Assembly (NCBI GenBank): GCA_001692895.1
Contig: KV748187.1
Span: 2,910,836-2,974,835 of the forward strand
DNA from: Cenococcum geophilum 1.58
Taxonomy: Eukaryota > Ascomycota > Dothideomycetes > Gloniales > Gloniaceae
Length of the DNA: 64,000 bases
Reading direction: 5' to 3'
The notes below the pieces were generated by a model. It did no database searches. It worked only from the letters and a program-made list of their open reading frames with translations, and was not told the DNA's origin. Of this stretch, positions 21,972 to 32,589 are shown piece by piece; position 1 is the stretch's first letter; every line of letters begins with the position of its first letter. The position numbers were made by a program, and so were the translations under genes.

Positions 21972-23759
21972 ATGGCGAATCTTGTAGCGATAGAGGCCGC
22001 AATTGAATTGTTAAAGTGTTAAAAAGATCCAAATATCGAGCGAACAGTAGGAGAGTTTGGTGTTAATTGAACTACGCTATTAAGACACTTCCGCGGCGTT
22101 CAGAAGTTAAAAGAGGCCTTCCACGAATCTTGAAGCCATATAACGCAGCACTAGCAGCAGAGCCTTATTTCTTATATTAATTTACTTACTAATTGCGGTA
22201 CTCCTCCTATAAATATAATGGTTTATCGTTTTATTAAAGAGATTACTGGAATTGACGTTGGAAAGAACTATGTTATCTAGTTCTAGCACAAATATAGCAA
22301 CGTGCTAGTAGCAGGGTATTTAAAGCCTATAGATCTTTTAAGGAAAAAAGCTAATAATATCTACTTATACGGCTTATATTTTGATACTTTGGAAGCTAAA
22401 ATAAAAGAGTATAAGATTTAACTGGGTAATATATATAATATGGACAAAAAAGGCTTCCTTATTGGCTGCCTTAATAACCTCTATTGAATATTCACTAAAG
22501 AAGCTTGGGAGAAGGGAGAGCTTAATGGCGTTGTGTAGGACGGAAATCGAACCTGGATTATGATATTAGCAGCTATCTGCGCTGACGGAACATACCTTCT
22601 ACTAGCTATAATCTACCCTGCCGAATTGAGTGATATTTAGGACTATTGGGTACAAGATGTTGATCTAAAGAAGGACGCTGCTTTCTTTACTGCTACACTA
22701 ATAGGCTGGACAAATGACGAAGTAGGGATATACTGGGTAAAGACTGTATTTGATTGCTGTACGAAGAAGAAGGCTTATAACGGACGAGATTGGAGGCTTT
22801 TGATTGTTGATAGGTACGGATCACACGTGAATATACCTCTTATTGAGTTCTGCTACGAGCGCCGTATTATTATAGCTATTTTACTACCTTATAGTACTTA
22901 TAGGCTGCAGCCGCTTGACGTCTTTCTATTCTCACCTCTCTCTATAGCTTATAGCTAAGAAGTCGACTTCTATATTACTGCTACGTAGGGACTTACTAGA
23001 ATTAGCAAAAGAGACTTCTGGAGGTTCTTCTGGCCCTTATTTAAGAAAGCCTTTATAAAAGAGAACATTGAAAGCGGCTGGAAGAAGACGGGACTATATC
23101 CTTTTAATCTATTGATTGTACTGGATAGACTACCCAAAAAGAGAATATAGCGCGTCCCTTTACCTCCTTATAACGTCGATTTAATCCTACCTCTTGCCCT
23201 AACTAATATAACGGTAATTTGGAAGCTTCTTAACGTCTAAATAAGTAGAGCTTTAAGGGAAGGTAAGTAGCTACGGGCTACGGTATAGGATATGGCTGTT
23301 ACCAATATACTTTAGTAGAGGGAGATTGCAGGGCTTAAGGACGCTCTTATAGGTGAGAAGATTAAGAAAAGGAGAGGTAAGGCCCTATTTGATAAATTAC
23401 GTGCTATTAAGGAAGGAAAGCTACTATGGTTAAGCCCGAAGAAGCTACAGCTGGCTAGGGATCTTAAAACTAAGAGAGAAGAGGTAAAATTAGAAGAATA
23501 ACGCGCTAAGAAGGAGAGGAAAGTATAATAAGCTATTGCATAAGAGCTAAAGAAGCAGAAAGCTACTTAATGGAAGGTTAATTAGATTGCTTAATAGGCC
23601 CAAAAAGAGCTAGAAAAACAGCAGAAAAAGGAGGGGTAAGAGGTGAATAGACAGCTATAGGGCGAACTTAGGCAGGCTCTACGACCTCAAAGGAAGAATA
23701 AGAAGCGATTAGCAGCTATAGAATTAGATGCTTTTTTTGATGTAGGTCCTATCCCTTAA
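21972..23759 (+). pseudogene. pogo-type DDE transposase (pogo-1), lightly RIPed
   Basis: From ATG 21,972 ('MANLVAIEAAIELL') one frame runs without any frameshift for about 595 codons. It has an N-terminal helix-turn-helix region (about residues 1-60). The pogo/DDE_1 catalytic domain carries all three aspartates: 'YNMDKKGF' (22,443), 'LLIVDRYGSHV' (22,809) and 'LQPLDVFLF' (22,917). A lysine/glutamate-rich C-terminal region follows (about residues 470-590). It is interrupted by stops of RIP type (CAG or TGG to TAG and similar), for example 'DI.DYW'. The enzyme would cut and paste the element at TA sites. The 152 bp insert brings an in-frame TAA at 23,757. A basic open tail ('GRRPARKKKLL') lies beyond the insert at about 23,930-23,990. 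Confidence 0.9.
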
Positions 23760-23903
23760 CCCGCCGAGTTACGTCCATCTGTTATCGATAAGGATTTAGC
23801 CAATCAGATCAATAGGATCAAGGGTCCGTGACCACACGCGTACTTTTGATTCTGGTGTTCCCGCACGGACCATCTACTAGATGGACGCCGGCGGGTTAAG
23901 GGA
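23752..23903. mobile_element. 152 bp MITE-like insertion in the pogo-1 transposase
   Basis: Ends 'TCCCTTAACCCGCCG' and its inverted copy are flanked by TA (23,750-23,751 and 23,904-23,905). 'cgtccatct' / 'agatggacg' extends the inverted repeat, and an inner pair 'ggtccgtg' / 'cacggacc' makes a second stem. It has no coding capacity. It ends the transposase frame with TAA at 23,757. A TTAA-type reading of the ends was considered but fits less well, because the inverted repeat extends beyond TTAA. Confidence 0.75.
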
Positions 23904-24487
23904 TAGAAGTTGGGGAGGCTCTAATAGTAGGACGTCGGCCGGCACGGAAAAAGAAGCTTTTGAAGGCGTTGGAGGGCTTTAAATTATAGATATTGTAAAA
24001 ATAGACGTTCAAATCAGCTTAGAAATCGACTCTCTTTTCTATATGCTACGTTATAGAGTAAATATCATCAATTTGGTACGGTGTTGAGGGGCGCACTGAC
24101 CGGGCGAATAGTCGGGCCGGGCGACTGAGCGGGATTACACTTATATGGCGGGGAACAAAGTGGACGTCGCAGTTGCTCTACGGCCACGAGCAACGACTCG
24201 TAAATCTAACTCGTATAAGGCCCGAGGTGTTTAAGAAGCTTCTCAATTGGGAGTCGCGATAGAGGCCTGGTGGCAGAGAGGGGCTCACTCGACACTCACC
24301 GACATCAATCACGGGTTGTGCGAAGCCAAATCTGGAGCCTCATATGGAGGCTTACCGAACGATCGACTCATTTACAGATTCAAATAAGCCGGTGCAGTAG
24401 CCGCCACTAATTACAAAACGGGTGACACTAAAAGGCGCACGGATTGAACAAATATGATATGGAGCTAATTTGCAACCGAACGTACCC

Positions 24488-27411
24488 TAATGTAAAGGCG
24501 CATAAACTGGCTGCAGAAACTTAGTTTTTAGTTAATTTACCTTATTAATAAAAACGAGCCACAAGAATCCAATCCTTATAAGATATTTTAGTTAGCGGAG
24601 GGGCTATATATATCTAGTAACTCTAATATATAGCTAAAATACGCGTTATAGCAGATGCCTTACCCGTTCTATTATTCGGCTGGCGGCCTAATTATATACG
24701 TAATGTTCTGCGCTAGAAAGCTTTAATAGTAGGGTAAAGTAAATTAGCTATAGCTTAGCCCGCTTAGCAATTCTTTTATATAAGCCTTTCCGTTAGGCAG
24801 TAACCTCTAAGCAACTATAAACCTATTAGCTATAGCAACACCTCTATTTCCCCTTATAAATTTCCTTTAACCCTACTTCGCTAATTGTTCGCAGCGCAGT
24901 TCCGTAAAGCCGCTTTCCGTTTAAGCCTATAATCCACCTCTTTTTATATTTCTTATATTCTACCTCTTATAGTTATCTAGCAATTCTATTCTTACTATTA
25001 AGGTAAATATTAGCTTAGCTATTCTACCTCGCGCAGTATATGCCTAATTACTTACATCTTCTATAATAGGTGTGCTTTAATACACATATGCTTTATAGCC
25101 TGTTATTCTAAAATAAATTCCCAAATTAAACGCCATTTCTCCTTAGACGGCCATCCATGATTAAAAACGCCCTATAAAAGATAAGAGATTGTTATAAATT
25201 ATATAGAGCTTAGAAGAGGTTAAGCTAAGAAAGACAAAAGCGCGGGTTTTAGAACGTAGATAAACCACTAGGCGTTCTACAGGCGTTCTATAATTTCTTA
25301 TTAAATTTCTACTTATTTTTCCGTATAGCATTACACTTACAGAGTCTTACCTGCTAAATTACGCCAAATTCTAAGTTCTCCATCGTCACTTAATAATCCA
25401 TTATCGTTACTCCGGCTCGGTTTATCAATGTTAGTAGTATCGATTCGCCCTTTTACTAGGTCACTTTAGCGCAATCTATTAATAGGGTGGCTAGAAGTCT
25501 ATAGCTTATTACTGTCGTTTAAAACCACCGTCTCTTTATTATTATCTTTATTACTATCCTCTTTTATCCTTAATTATAAGGTGTGAAATATATAACGCTA
25601 GGGTAGTATATATAGATCGTCTCCTAAGCTCTTCCTATAGACCTATAAAAATTATTAGTAATCTAATTTAGGTTTATCTAAGGCATATATATAATAGGAC
25701 TTATTTAATAAGCACAGAAAAGAACTATATTTTAGTAAGGCTTAGTATCTAGGGAAAAGCTAGCTTAATTTAAGGACATTTAGAGATAAGGTAAATGCTA
25801 CCTTTATAATATTTCCTCTATTGCTTAGCTGAGCTAAAACCAAGTTTAGAAAGGGAGATTAATATTGCCCAAATAAGGCGAAGTATATTAGTGGCCCCTT
25901 TACCCTAAAGCTAGCGCATAATATCCGTTAGCTATAATTACTCCTTACTTAGTATGCTATCTATACCTAAAAGTATAGGCTACTAGACTAAATCTAACGG
26001 TAGCTATTTAAATTAAAGAAGGCATTACTAGGGGTAATTATTAGCTAAGCTGTTACTAAATATAAATACCTAACTAAAATATATTATATTAGTGCGGAAG
26101 AACTAACGCACTAGTCTCTAGCTTTATAAGCAGTACTTAGCTATTATTGCTTATTGGATTATAAGTAGTCTTAATACTCTAGCTCTTATTAGCATTAATA
26201 CGAAAAAGCTTATATAAATACCGCATACTTTAACGGCTAAAGAAGTTTATATAAATTTGTTAACCAGGATTATATAAGTTACTCTAAGATAATATTTCTA
26301 CCTAAATTTATATAACGTAGGTAAAAGTAATGCCGCCTTTTAAGCGCTGTACTATAGTTTATAAGGCATATAGTATAAGTAAGAAGTTAAGAGATAAAGC
26401 TGCGGCGTATTTAGCCACCTCTAATATAACTAAGAAGAAGTTTAAGAATATAGTTCCCACTCTATTTAGAACCGGATAAGGGCTTTTATATACTAGTATT
26501 TAGGGGTAGCCCTAATAGTTAATTATTGTTTAAAGTTAATAATCCGGCTAAGCTAAGTTTTACGCTTAGAATTAAATAGGGGATTTATTTAATATTATAA
26601 GAAGAGGCTTAGATACTAAATACTAGTAAAGGTATCGGCCCCCTAAATACCCAAAAGCTATAGGCGGTAAAGAGATTATCCTACAACTATTAATGTAACT
26701 TAGTGTTGCGGCGAAGCAGCTTACGTAATTTAATATTTTTAGATTAAAGCTATACTTCTAGCGTTAGTCCTATAAGGGCATAAAGGGCGCTATTGCGCAG
26801 TTTTTTTTGCTACAGCACTTACAATTCCTAATTCTTTTATACTGGCCCCAAGCTCTTACTAACTATGCTTTCTCTAGTTAAGGACCACTTATAGCTATCC
26901 AATTCTAAACAAGTAGGAATACTATCTTTACCTACCTAAATATCCGAAACGGAAATTTTGTATCCCTATAATACCTAAAAGTATAAGGATATATATATTT
27001 TAGGAACAAACTATACAGAAAGCTATAATAAGGCCAGCCCTATATTTTAAGTTTAGCTTATTAATCTTCTTACCTAATAATAGGCTTATCTAACCCCGCG
27101 AATATAGTCGCTAGTATTAAGCACGTTTCTCTAATACCTCCTAGTAAAATAGCCGGATAATTATAAATCTTTTAATTACACTAATAGCTAAGCAGGTAAT
27201 AATAAAGCCTACTTTACGGATGTTTTTAATAGTAGCTTAAATTATAAAAGCAAAGACAAATAGCTTACTAGATTTCTAAGAAGACCAAACTAAATTTTAG
27301 AAGGCGTAATTAAAAATAGTGCACTTAAATACTAGGTAGAGTAGAAGCCTAGGCTAACGAGTATTAGAGCTATAAAGAGAAATAAGAATTTAAGGTATTA
27401 CTTAGTTTATA
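24488..27411. other. About 2.9 kb of RIPed sequence without an identified gene
   Basis: AT-rich with scattered stops on all frames. A plus-strand stretch from ATG 26,329 stays open for about 50 codons ('MPPFKRCTIVYKAYS', then 'KKLRDKAAAYLATSNITKK') and continues with RIP-type stops. It therefore probably derives from a protein-coding repeat or gene, but I could not place it in a family. Nothing else convincing was seen. Confidence 0.4.
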
Positions 27412-27416
27412 TTATA

Positions 27417-27839
27417 TGTAACGGAACCTTATAGCAGGAACTACGATAGGCTCGTTAATAGGCTAGGTATGTAAGTAATGCAAATTAAAGTTAATAACGT
27501 AATAATAACTAGTGGAGTGGTTGCCTAATAAATTAACTCTAATTATATTCTAAGAATTACTATAAGGAAGAAACTATCTAGGTAGGGACTAAGGGTCCTT
27601 AAATATATAACCGTATTCCTATAAAATCCTTCTTATATATAATATACGTCTTATATATAAGGTACGTAAGTTCCTCTTACTCCTCTTATTTAATACGTAG
27701 CATATTATATAACCTTAGCTACTATTCCTCATTATATAGTTCTACCGGCTCTATCCTAAACCGTGCTTAAATTAACTAACTAGCTTCTTCCGTCTCTTCT
27801 CTAAGTAGTTATAATATTATACTTAAAGCGTCTATAATA
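27417..27839 (-). repeat. Gypsy-2b 3' LTR (423 bp)
   Basis: Starts (on +) 'tgtaacggaaccttatagc' and ends 'gcgtctataata'. The adjoining 'ctatctccctc' on its right is the inverted polypurine tract. Confidence 0.92.
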
Positions 27840-28539
27840 CTATCTCCCTCTTTATTTTTATTCTTAAAGATTCCTAATATCTCTAAGTTATTTACTAGAG
27901 GTGTAATATCCATCTAATTAATTTGGTTAATATTATTGCTTATTATACCTAAAGTAATTTCTTCTTTATACGCCTAACGTCGTGTTTATATTATTGCTGT
28001 AATATTATCTCTTAGTGAGATTATACCGTTTCTATATTCTCGTTGTTTAAAAAAGGGGTTAATTTATATTATATTAGCAAACCTATCTTCGCAATAACCA
28101 TCCTCTTACTTAAAGTACACTAAAGCGAATATTTGTTCGTCCTATAACGTTCGCTCTACCTCTAATACTAAATATACGTAACCTATTACTCTTAATAGTT
28201 GTCTAGTTCCCTAATTAATTTATCTTAGGGTTTTATATTTAATTTACTGCTGCGCGGCTAGATAGTAAACTGTTTTAAGCCCTTACTAAGTTAGAATATT
28301 CTTATAATACGGAACAGAAGGCCCTAAATACTTATATTATAGCGTCTACTTAGTTACTTCGTCTTAAAAAGGTCTGTTTTAAGAAGTAGAAACTTATAAA
28401 ATAGGGTTTATAGGAACTTAGTAATAAAAGAACGGATTTTTTTCTAATAGAGAAGGAAATAGATCTAAGTAGTTCGGCAACTACTCTTCTTAGGTCCCCC
28501 TTAGGTGACTTATTCTTTAGCAATTCTTCTTTATTAATA

Positions 28540-31500
28540 CTGCCTAACCTAATTTCTTCTAATACTCCTATACCTTTCTTATAGCGTTTTTTAAATTCTC
28601 TAGTAGCTCCTAGGTAGTTTTATTATAGCCTACTTACTTAACCTTATACTATATTTTATCGTTAATATCCTTATAATTAATAATCTTTAAAACTTACTAT
28701 TTGTCTTCTTCTTACCCTCTATACGTATCTACTTTATAAACTAGTGGCTTAATATTCCCGTATGCTAGCTTTAGCATTGCGATATACTATATAGGGTAGA
28801 TCTTTATTTTAGCTAGTAGGTTTAACTTAAACGTAACTAGTAAAATNNTTTACNTAATTTNAAAAGGTCCTAGTNTAANNTNGTNTAANTTCTTACTTAG
28901 TTATTAACTCTTAAAATTTTTATATAGTAGCTATACTTTATCTCCCTCCTTAAGATCTAGTCCCTTAGATCTCTTAGTATTATANTANNTTTTTATTCTN
29001 TNTTATACNTTNTTNNCTAATTCTATAAGGTCTATATAAAGATTTATTAATATCTTTATTCTTTCTTTAGCTATACTACTTATTTTCTTTACTTGCTATA
29101 GTAACAATAATATTCTTAACTTATATCTATAATTTGCCTTAAATGGTAATATGCCTATTCCTTTTTAAGGTATTACATTATATGCAAATTATATAACTAG
29201 TAATAGCAATACCTAATTGTTTTATACGTAATTAATATAGTGCCTTAAATACTGCTCTAGTGTCTAATTTAATCTTTCTATTTAACCGTTTATCTGCGGA
29301 TAATATATAGTAGAAGTTGCTACTCTAACTCCTTACTCTGCTAAGAATACCTCCTAGAATACTGCTACGAATTTTAGATCTCTATTTAATATAATTTTAC
29401 TTAGTACTCTATATCCTATAAATACTTCTTTAATATAGATTCTAGCGATATCTTCTACTAATATCTCTTCTGTACACGCTATAAAGTATCCCTACTTTAT
29501 AAGCTTATCTATTATTACTAAAATTATATTATAATCTTATCTAGTAATAGGATCTCTTAACTTTAGTAACTTTATAATAAAGTCCTATAATATAACCTCC
29601 TATAGTCTTTTTAGTATTTTAATAGGTTATAGCCCTCTATATAGCCTATACCTCGTTAGTTTATTTCTTTAATAATCTAGATATTCCTTTATAACTTTTT
29701 ATGCTAAGCCCTAAATTCTATTAATAATATACTTCTCTTAGAGTCTTAATACTAAGCTTATAGCTCTGTTATATCCTTAAGTTATTCCCTTATAGAAATC
29801 TTCTATAAATTACTCTGCTATACTTCTTAGGATATACTTTACTTCTTAATTCTTATATATATCTACCTGTAGATCTTCTAGTTATGCTTTTAGAATTCTT
29901 TATACCTAAAAGCTTTCTAATAACTTATAAACTCTCTCTAGTTCTTTTTAAGTTGCTATAATTTTTGGGTAATTATATCTAATTAATCCATCTATATCTT
30001 TTCGCAGTAAAGCCCCTAATGGCTTTTCGTTATTCTATAGTTTAGCTTTATAGCTTAAAGTATCTACCTATATATTGTCTGTACCCTTAGTATACTAAAT
30101 CTTAAAATAGTATTTTATAAGTATCTCTGCCTATCTAACCTATCTTTAGTTAAGTTTCTTTATTATTAGAAATCCTATTAGGTTCTTATAATCCGTCTTA
30201 ATTATAAATAGTTTTTTTTTATACTTTATAAGAATGCTTTTTATTTCTTTAATGCTATAACTATACCTAATAACTCCTTATTATAGATGTTATAGTTTAA
30301 CTCTAGTGGTATTATTTTCCAACTATAATATACTACTAAGTGCTATCTATTTTAATATTTCTGTATAAAGTATACCCCTAGTATATAGTTTAATGCATTT
30401 ATTTCTATAACCGTCTTTAGTTTTAGTTAATAGATCTTAAGAACTAGCTCCTAGGTAAATAACTCTTTAACTTTTCTAAAGAGTTCTTACTATTCCTCTC
30501 CCTATATCTATAATTCTTCTTTCTTTATTAATTACGTAAATAGCTTAATATTTTCTAACTATTACGCTATAAACCTTCTGCAGTAATTACAAAACCCTAA
30601 AAATAATCTTAACTATATAATGTTCTCTAGTTCTTACTAATTTACTATAGCCTTAATCTTCTTTAGATTTATACTAAGTTAGCCTAGTTTAATAATAAAT
30701 TTAACGAAATTGGTCTTCCTAGTAAAGAACTTGTATTTCTTAATTGCTACTAGCATCTGTTCTTCTTATAGTCTCTTTAAAACCTATTTAACGTGTTCCC
30801 TGTATTTTTCCTTAGTTATTAAGTAAATAATAATATCGTTAAGGTATACTATAACAAATTTATCTAAGTGTTCTCCTAATATATTATTAATACGCTTCTA
30901 GAATATTGCTAGTGCGTTTATAAGCCTAAATTGCATAACTAATAGTTTATATAGTCCTTCCTTTAACCTAAAGGCTGCCTTTTATTTATTGCCTTCCTTA
31001 ATTCTAATCTATTAGTACGCCTATCTTAGATCTATCTTTATAAAGATTTACGCGTTGCCTACCCTATCTTAGATTTCGCTAATTAAGGGTAAAGGATATC
31101 TATCCTTCCTAGTAATGCTATTTAACTATCTATAGTTAATATATAGCCTTAGTTTNCNATTNTTNTTTAGTNNNAANAGTACTAGATANCCNNCTNATAA
31201 CTGNNATNGTCTAATATATCCCTTTTATAAGTTTTCTTAGATAAACTCTTTTAATGCTCTACCTTCTTCTTTAGTAAGCTTATAGATTGGAAAGAACTTT
31301 AGACTTATTTCTAGTTTTAATTCTATCTTATAGTCCTATACTATATACTCTAATAGCTTTTTACTCTTTAGTAACTATAGTTTCTTGCTATATTTATAGT
31401 ATCTCTTTAGTATATAACTTAAGCCTCGCTTAGTCTCTTTATATATCGCCCCAACTTAGTACTATACTATTTTAGCTTATTATTATATCTTACGGCGTTA

Positions 31501-31900
31501 AGTATCTTTAATATCGACCTAACCTATAATCTAATTAATCTTTAGATTATATTCCTATAATTAAGGTATTTTTAGTACTGCCTTATTATTTCCTAATGGT
31601 AATATATTAAAAGATATCTCGATTTATCTCCCTTTAATAGTTAACTAAATAGGTCCTGTTTTAAGGTTAATAATACCTTCTCCGTAGGCTATTGGATCTC
31701 CTAAAATCGTCACTAATAGGTAAGGTTGCTCCTTTTGCCTATATAGTAATCCTATTCTTTTAACTATTACTAGTAAGATATAGTTCCTTATTGCTCTATT
31801 ATCTATTAATACCTTAAACTATTAATCTTGCCATTTAACTTATAGATTTAGGTGCTATCCTTAAATTCCTTTAAGGGTCTAAGGCTTTACTACTAGCTCC
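28540..31900 (-). pseudogene. Gypsy-2b pol: protease, reverse transcriptase, RNase H, integrase, chromodomain (RIPed)
   Basis: On the minus strand: a protease region near 31,700-31,900. Reverse transcriptase at about 30,600-31,280 has 'KGYIR' and 'VIVYLNDIIIYL' (the YxDD block is YLND, around 30,820-30,840). RNase H at about 30,060-30,420 has 'KTDYKNLIGFL' and 'YYFKI.YTKGTDNI'. The integrase core follows at about 28,980-29,700, then the chromodomain ('YKVK.VGYNKTT.ELL') at about 28,590-28,680. Catalytic residues are partly lost and stops are frequent. N-rich stretches at 28,847-28,882, 28,983-29,016 and 31,156-31,210 fall inside this frame. Confidence 0.83.
28847..31210. other. Clusters of ambiguous bases (N)
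   Basis: Isolated Ns interspersed with called bases lie at 28,847-28,882, 28,983-29,016 and 31,156-31,210, and again at 59,564-59,622; single Ns are at 3,073, 7,159 and 42,920. They fall inside conserved retroelement domains, suggesting a consensus of near-identical repeat copies rather than a sequencing gap. Confidence 0.7.
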
Positions 31901-32197
31901 CTCTAGTTCCGTAGGCCTTTACTTTTCCTAACTACTAGCTATTTAATTCTTATATACTTAGCTTATTCTTTAGCTAATACCTAGTTCGCTTTTTATCTTT
32001 AATATACCATAGATATGTATTCTCTAGGCATTCCTACTACTATTATCTGTCTAGGTATTCTTCTATAAGGAATCTTTCTAGCTAAAGTATTAAGTCTCCT
32101 AACTCCTAAACTTCTACTAGATGCTAACTATATATATACTTAGCATTTCTATACTTTTACTCTTTTACTAACCAATATATTCTTATAGGGTACTTTT

Positions 32198-32390
32198 TAT
32201 TACGGAACCCCACCGTAGGGGCCTCCATAGGAGAGCCCCGTGCTCTTGCGTACACCTCGCGTACAGCTTACGTCAGCTACGCGTAGGTATATCACCTCCT
32301 TATGCCCTCAACCCTTACGATCGATCGCGCAACGTCTTGTAGACTCCCCGAATACATACGCTTTGTAGCCATTGCCCGCGCTCCATGACA
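32198..32390 (+). repeat. Gypsy-3 5' LTR (193 bp)
   Basis: Begins 'tattacggaaccccaccg' (TG mutated to TA) and ends 'ctccatgaca'. An inner inverted repeat 'accgtagggg...' / '...agagccccgt' gives a hairpin near its start. Confidence 0.93.
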
Positions 32391-32589
32391 TTATGTTGCG
32401 CCTTTTTTTTTTCTTCTTTACCGACGCTTAGCCTACGACCAATTTTACGTCTCTACGATACCGCAGACGCTGCCAGAAGCAGCGTGTCTACAAGTTACCT
32501 CACTTCGTACTTCTAAAGAATCAATAATAGTAAGACGAAATTCCTTACTAGCCACTATATTAAACTTAAAAAATAACCTAATACCTATA

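Larger units (their letters stand above)
21873..24141 (+). mobile_element. pogo-1: Tc1/mariner-pogo DNA transposon with matching TIRs
   Basis: Near-perfect 44 bp inverted ends lie at 21,873-21,916 and 24,098-24,141 (core 'cgcccggcccgactattcgc') and are flanked by TA on both sides (21,871-21,872 and 24,142-24,143), the target duplication of this superfamily. The 2,269 bp include one transposase gene and a 152 bp insert (23,752-23,903). Base composition is much closer to normal than in the surrounding retroelements, so it arrived late or was only lightly RIPed. Confidence 0.93.
21461..24487. mobile_element. TIR-bounded element of normal base composition hosting the pogo-1 transposon
   Basis: The left end 'gggtcgttcggttgca' (21,461-21,476) is matched by an inverted copy at the right end ('tgcaaccgaacgtaccc', 24,471-24,487). 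A second inverted pair lies inside: 'gtcgttcggta' near 21,542 and 'taccgaacgatc' near 24,353. Many 'ccatat/atatgg' motifs add further palindromes, for example 'cctccatattcaatatggagg' at about 21,477. Excluding pogo-1, only about 750 bp remain, with no coding frame, so this looks like a non-autonomous element. Flanking bases (TTAG / TAATG) do not give a clear duplication, so the superfamily is undecided (a Harbinger- or hAT-like element is possible). Confidence 0.6.

Noticed and set aside
23755..23900. piggyBac-type TTAA insertion in pogo-1
   Set aside because: The inverted repeat continues outside the TTAA on both sides, which would need a perfectly palindromic target; TA-flanked TCCC ends fit better.
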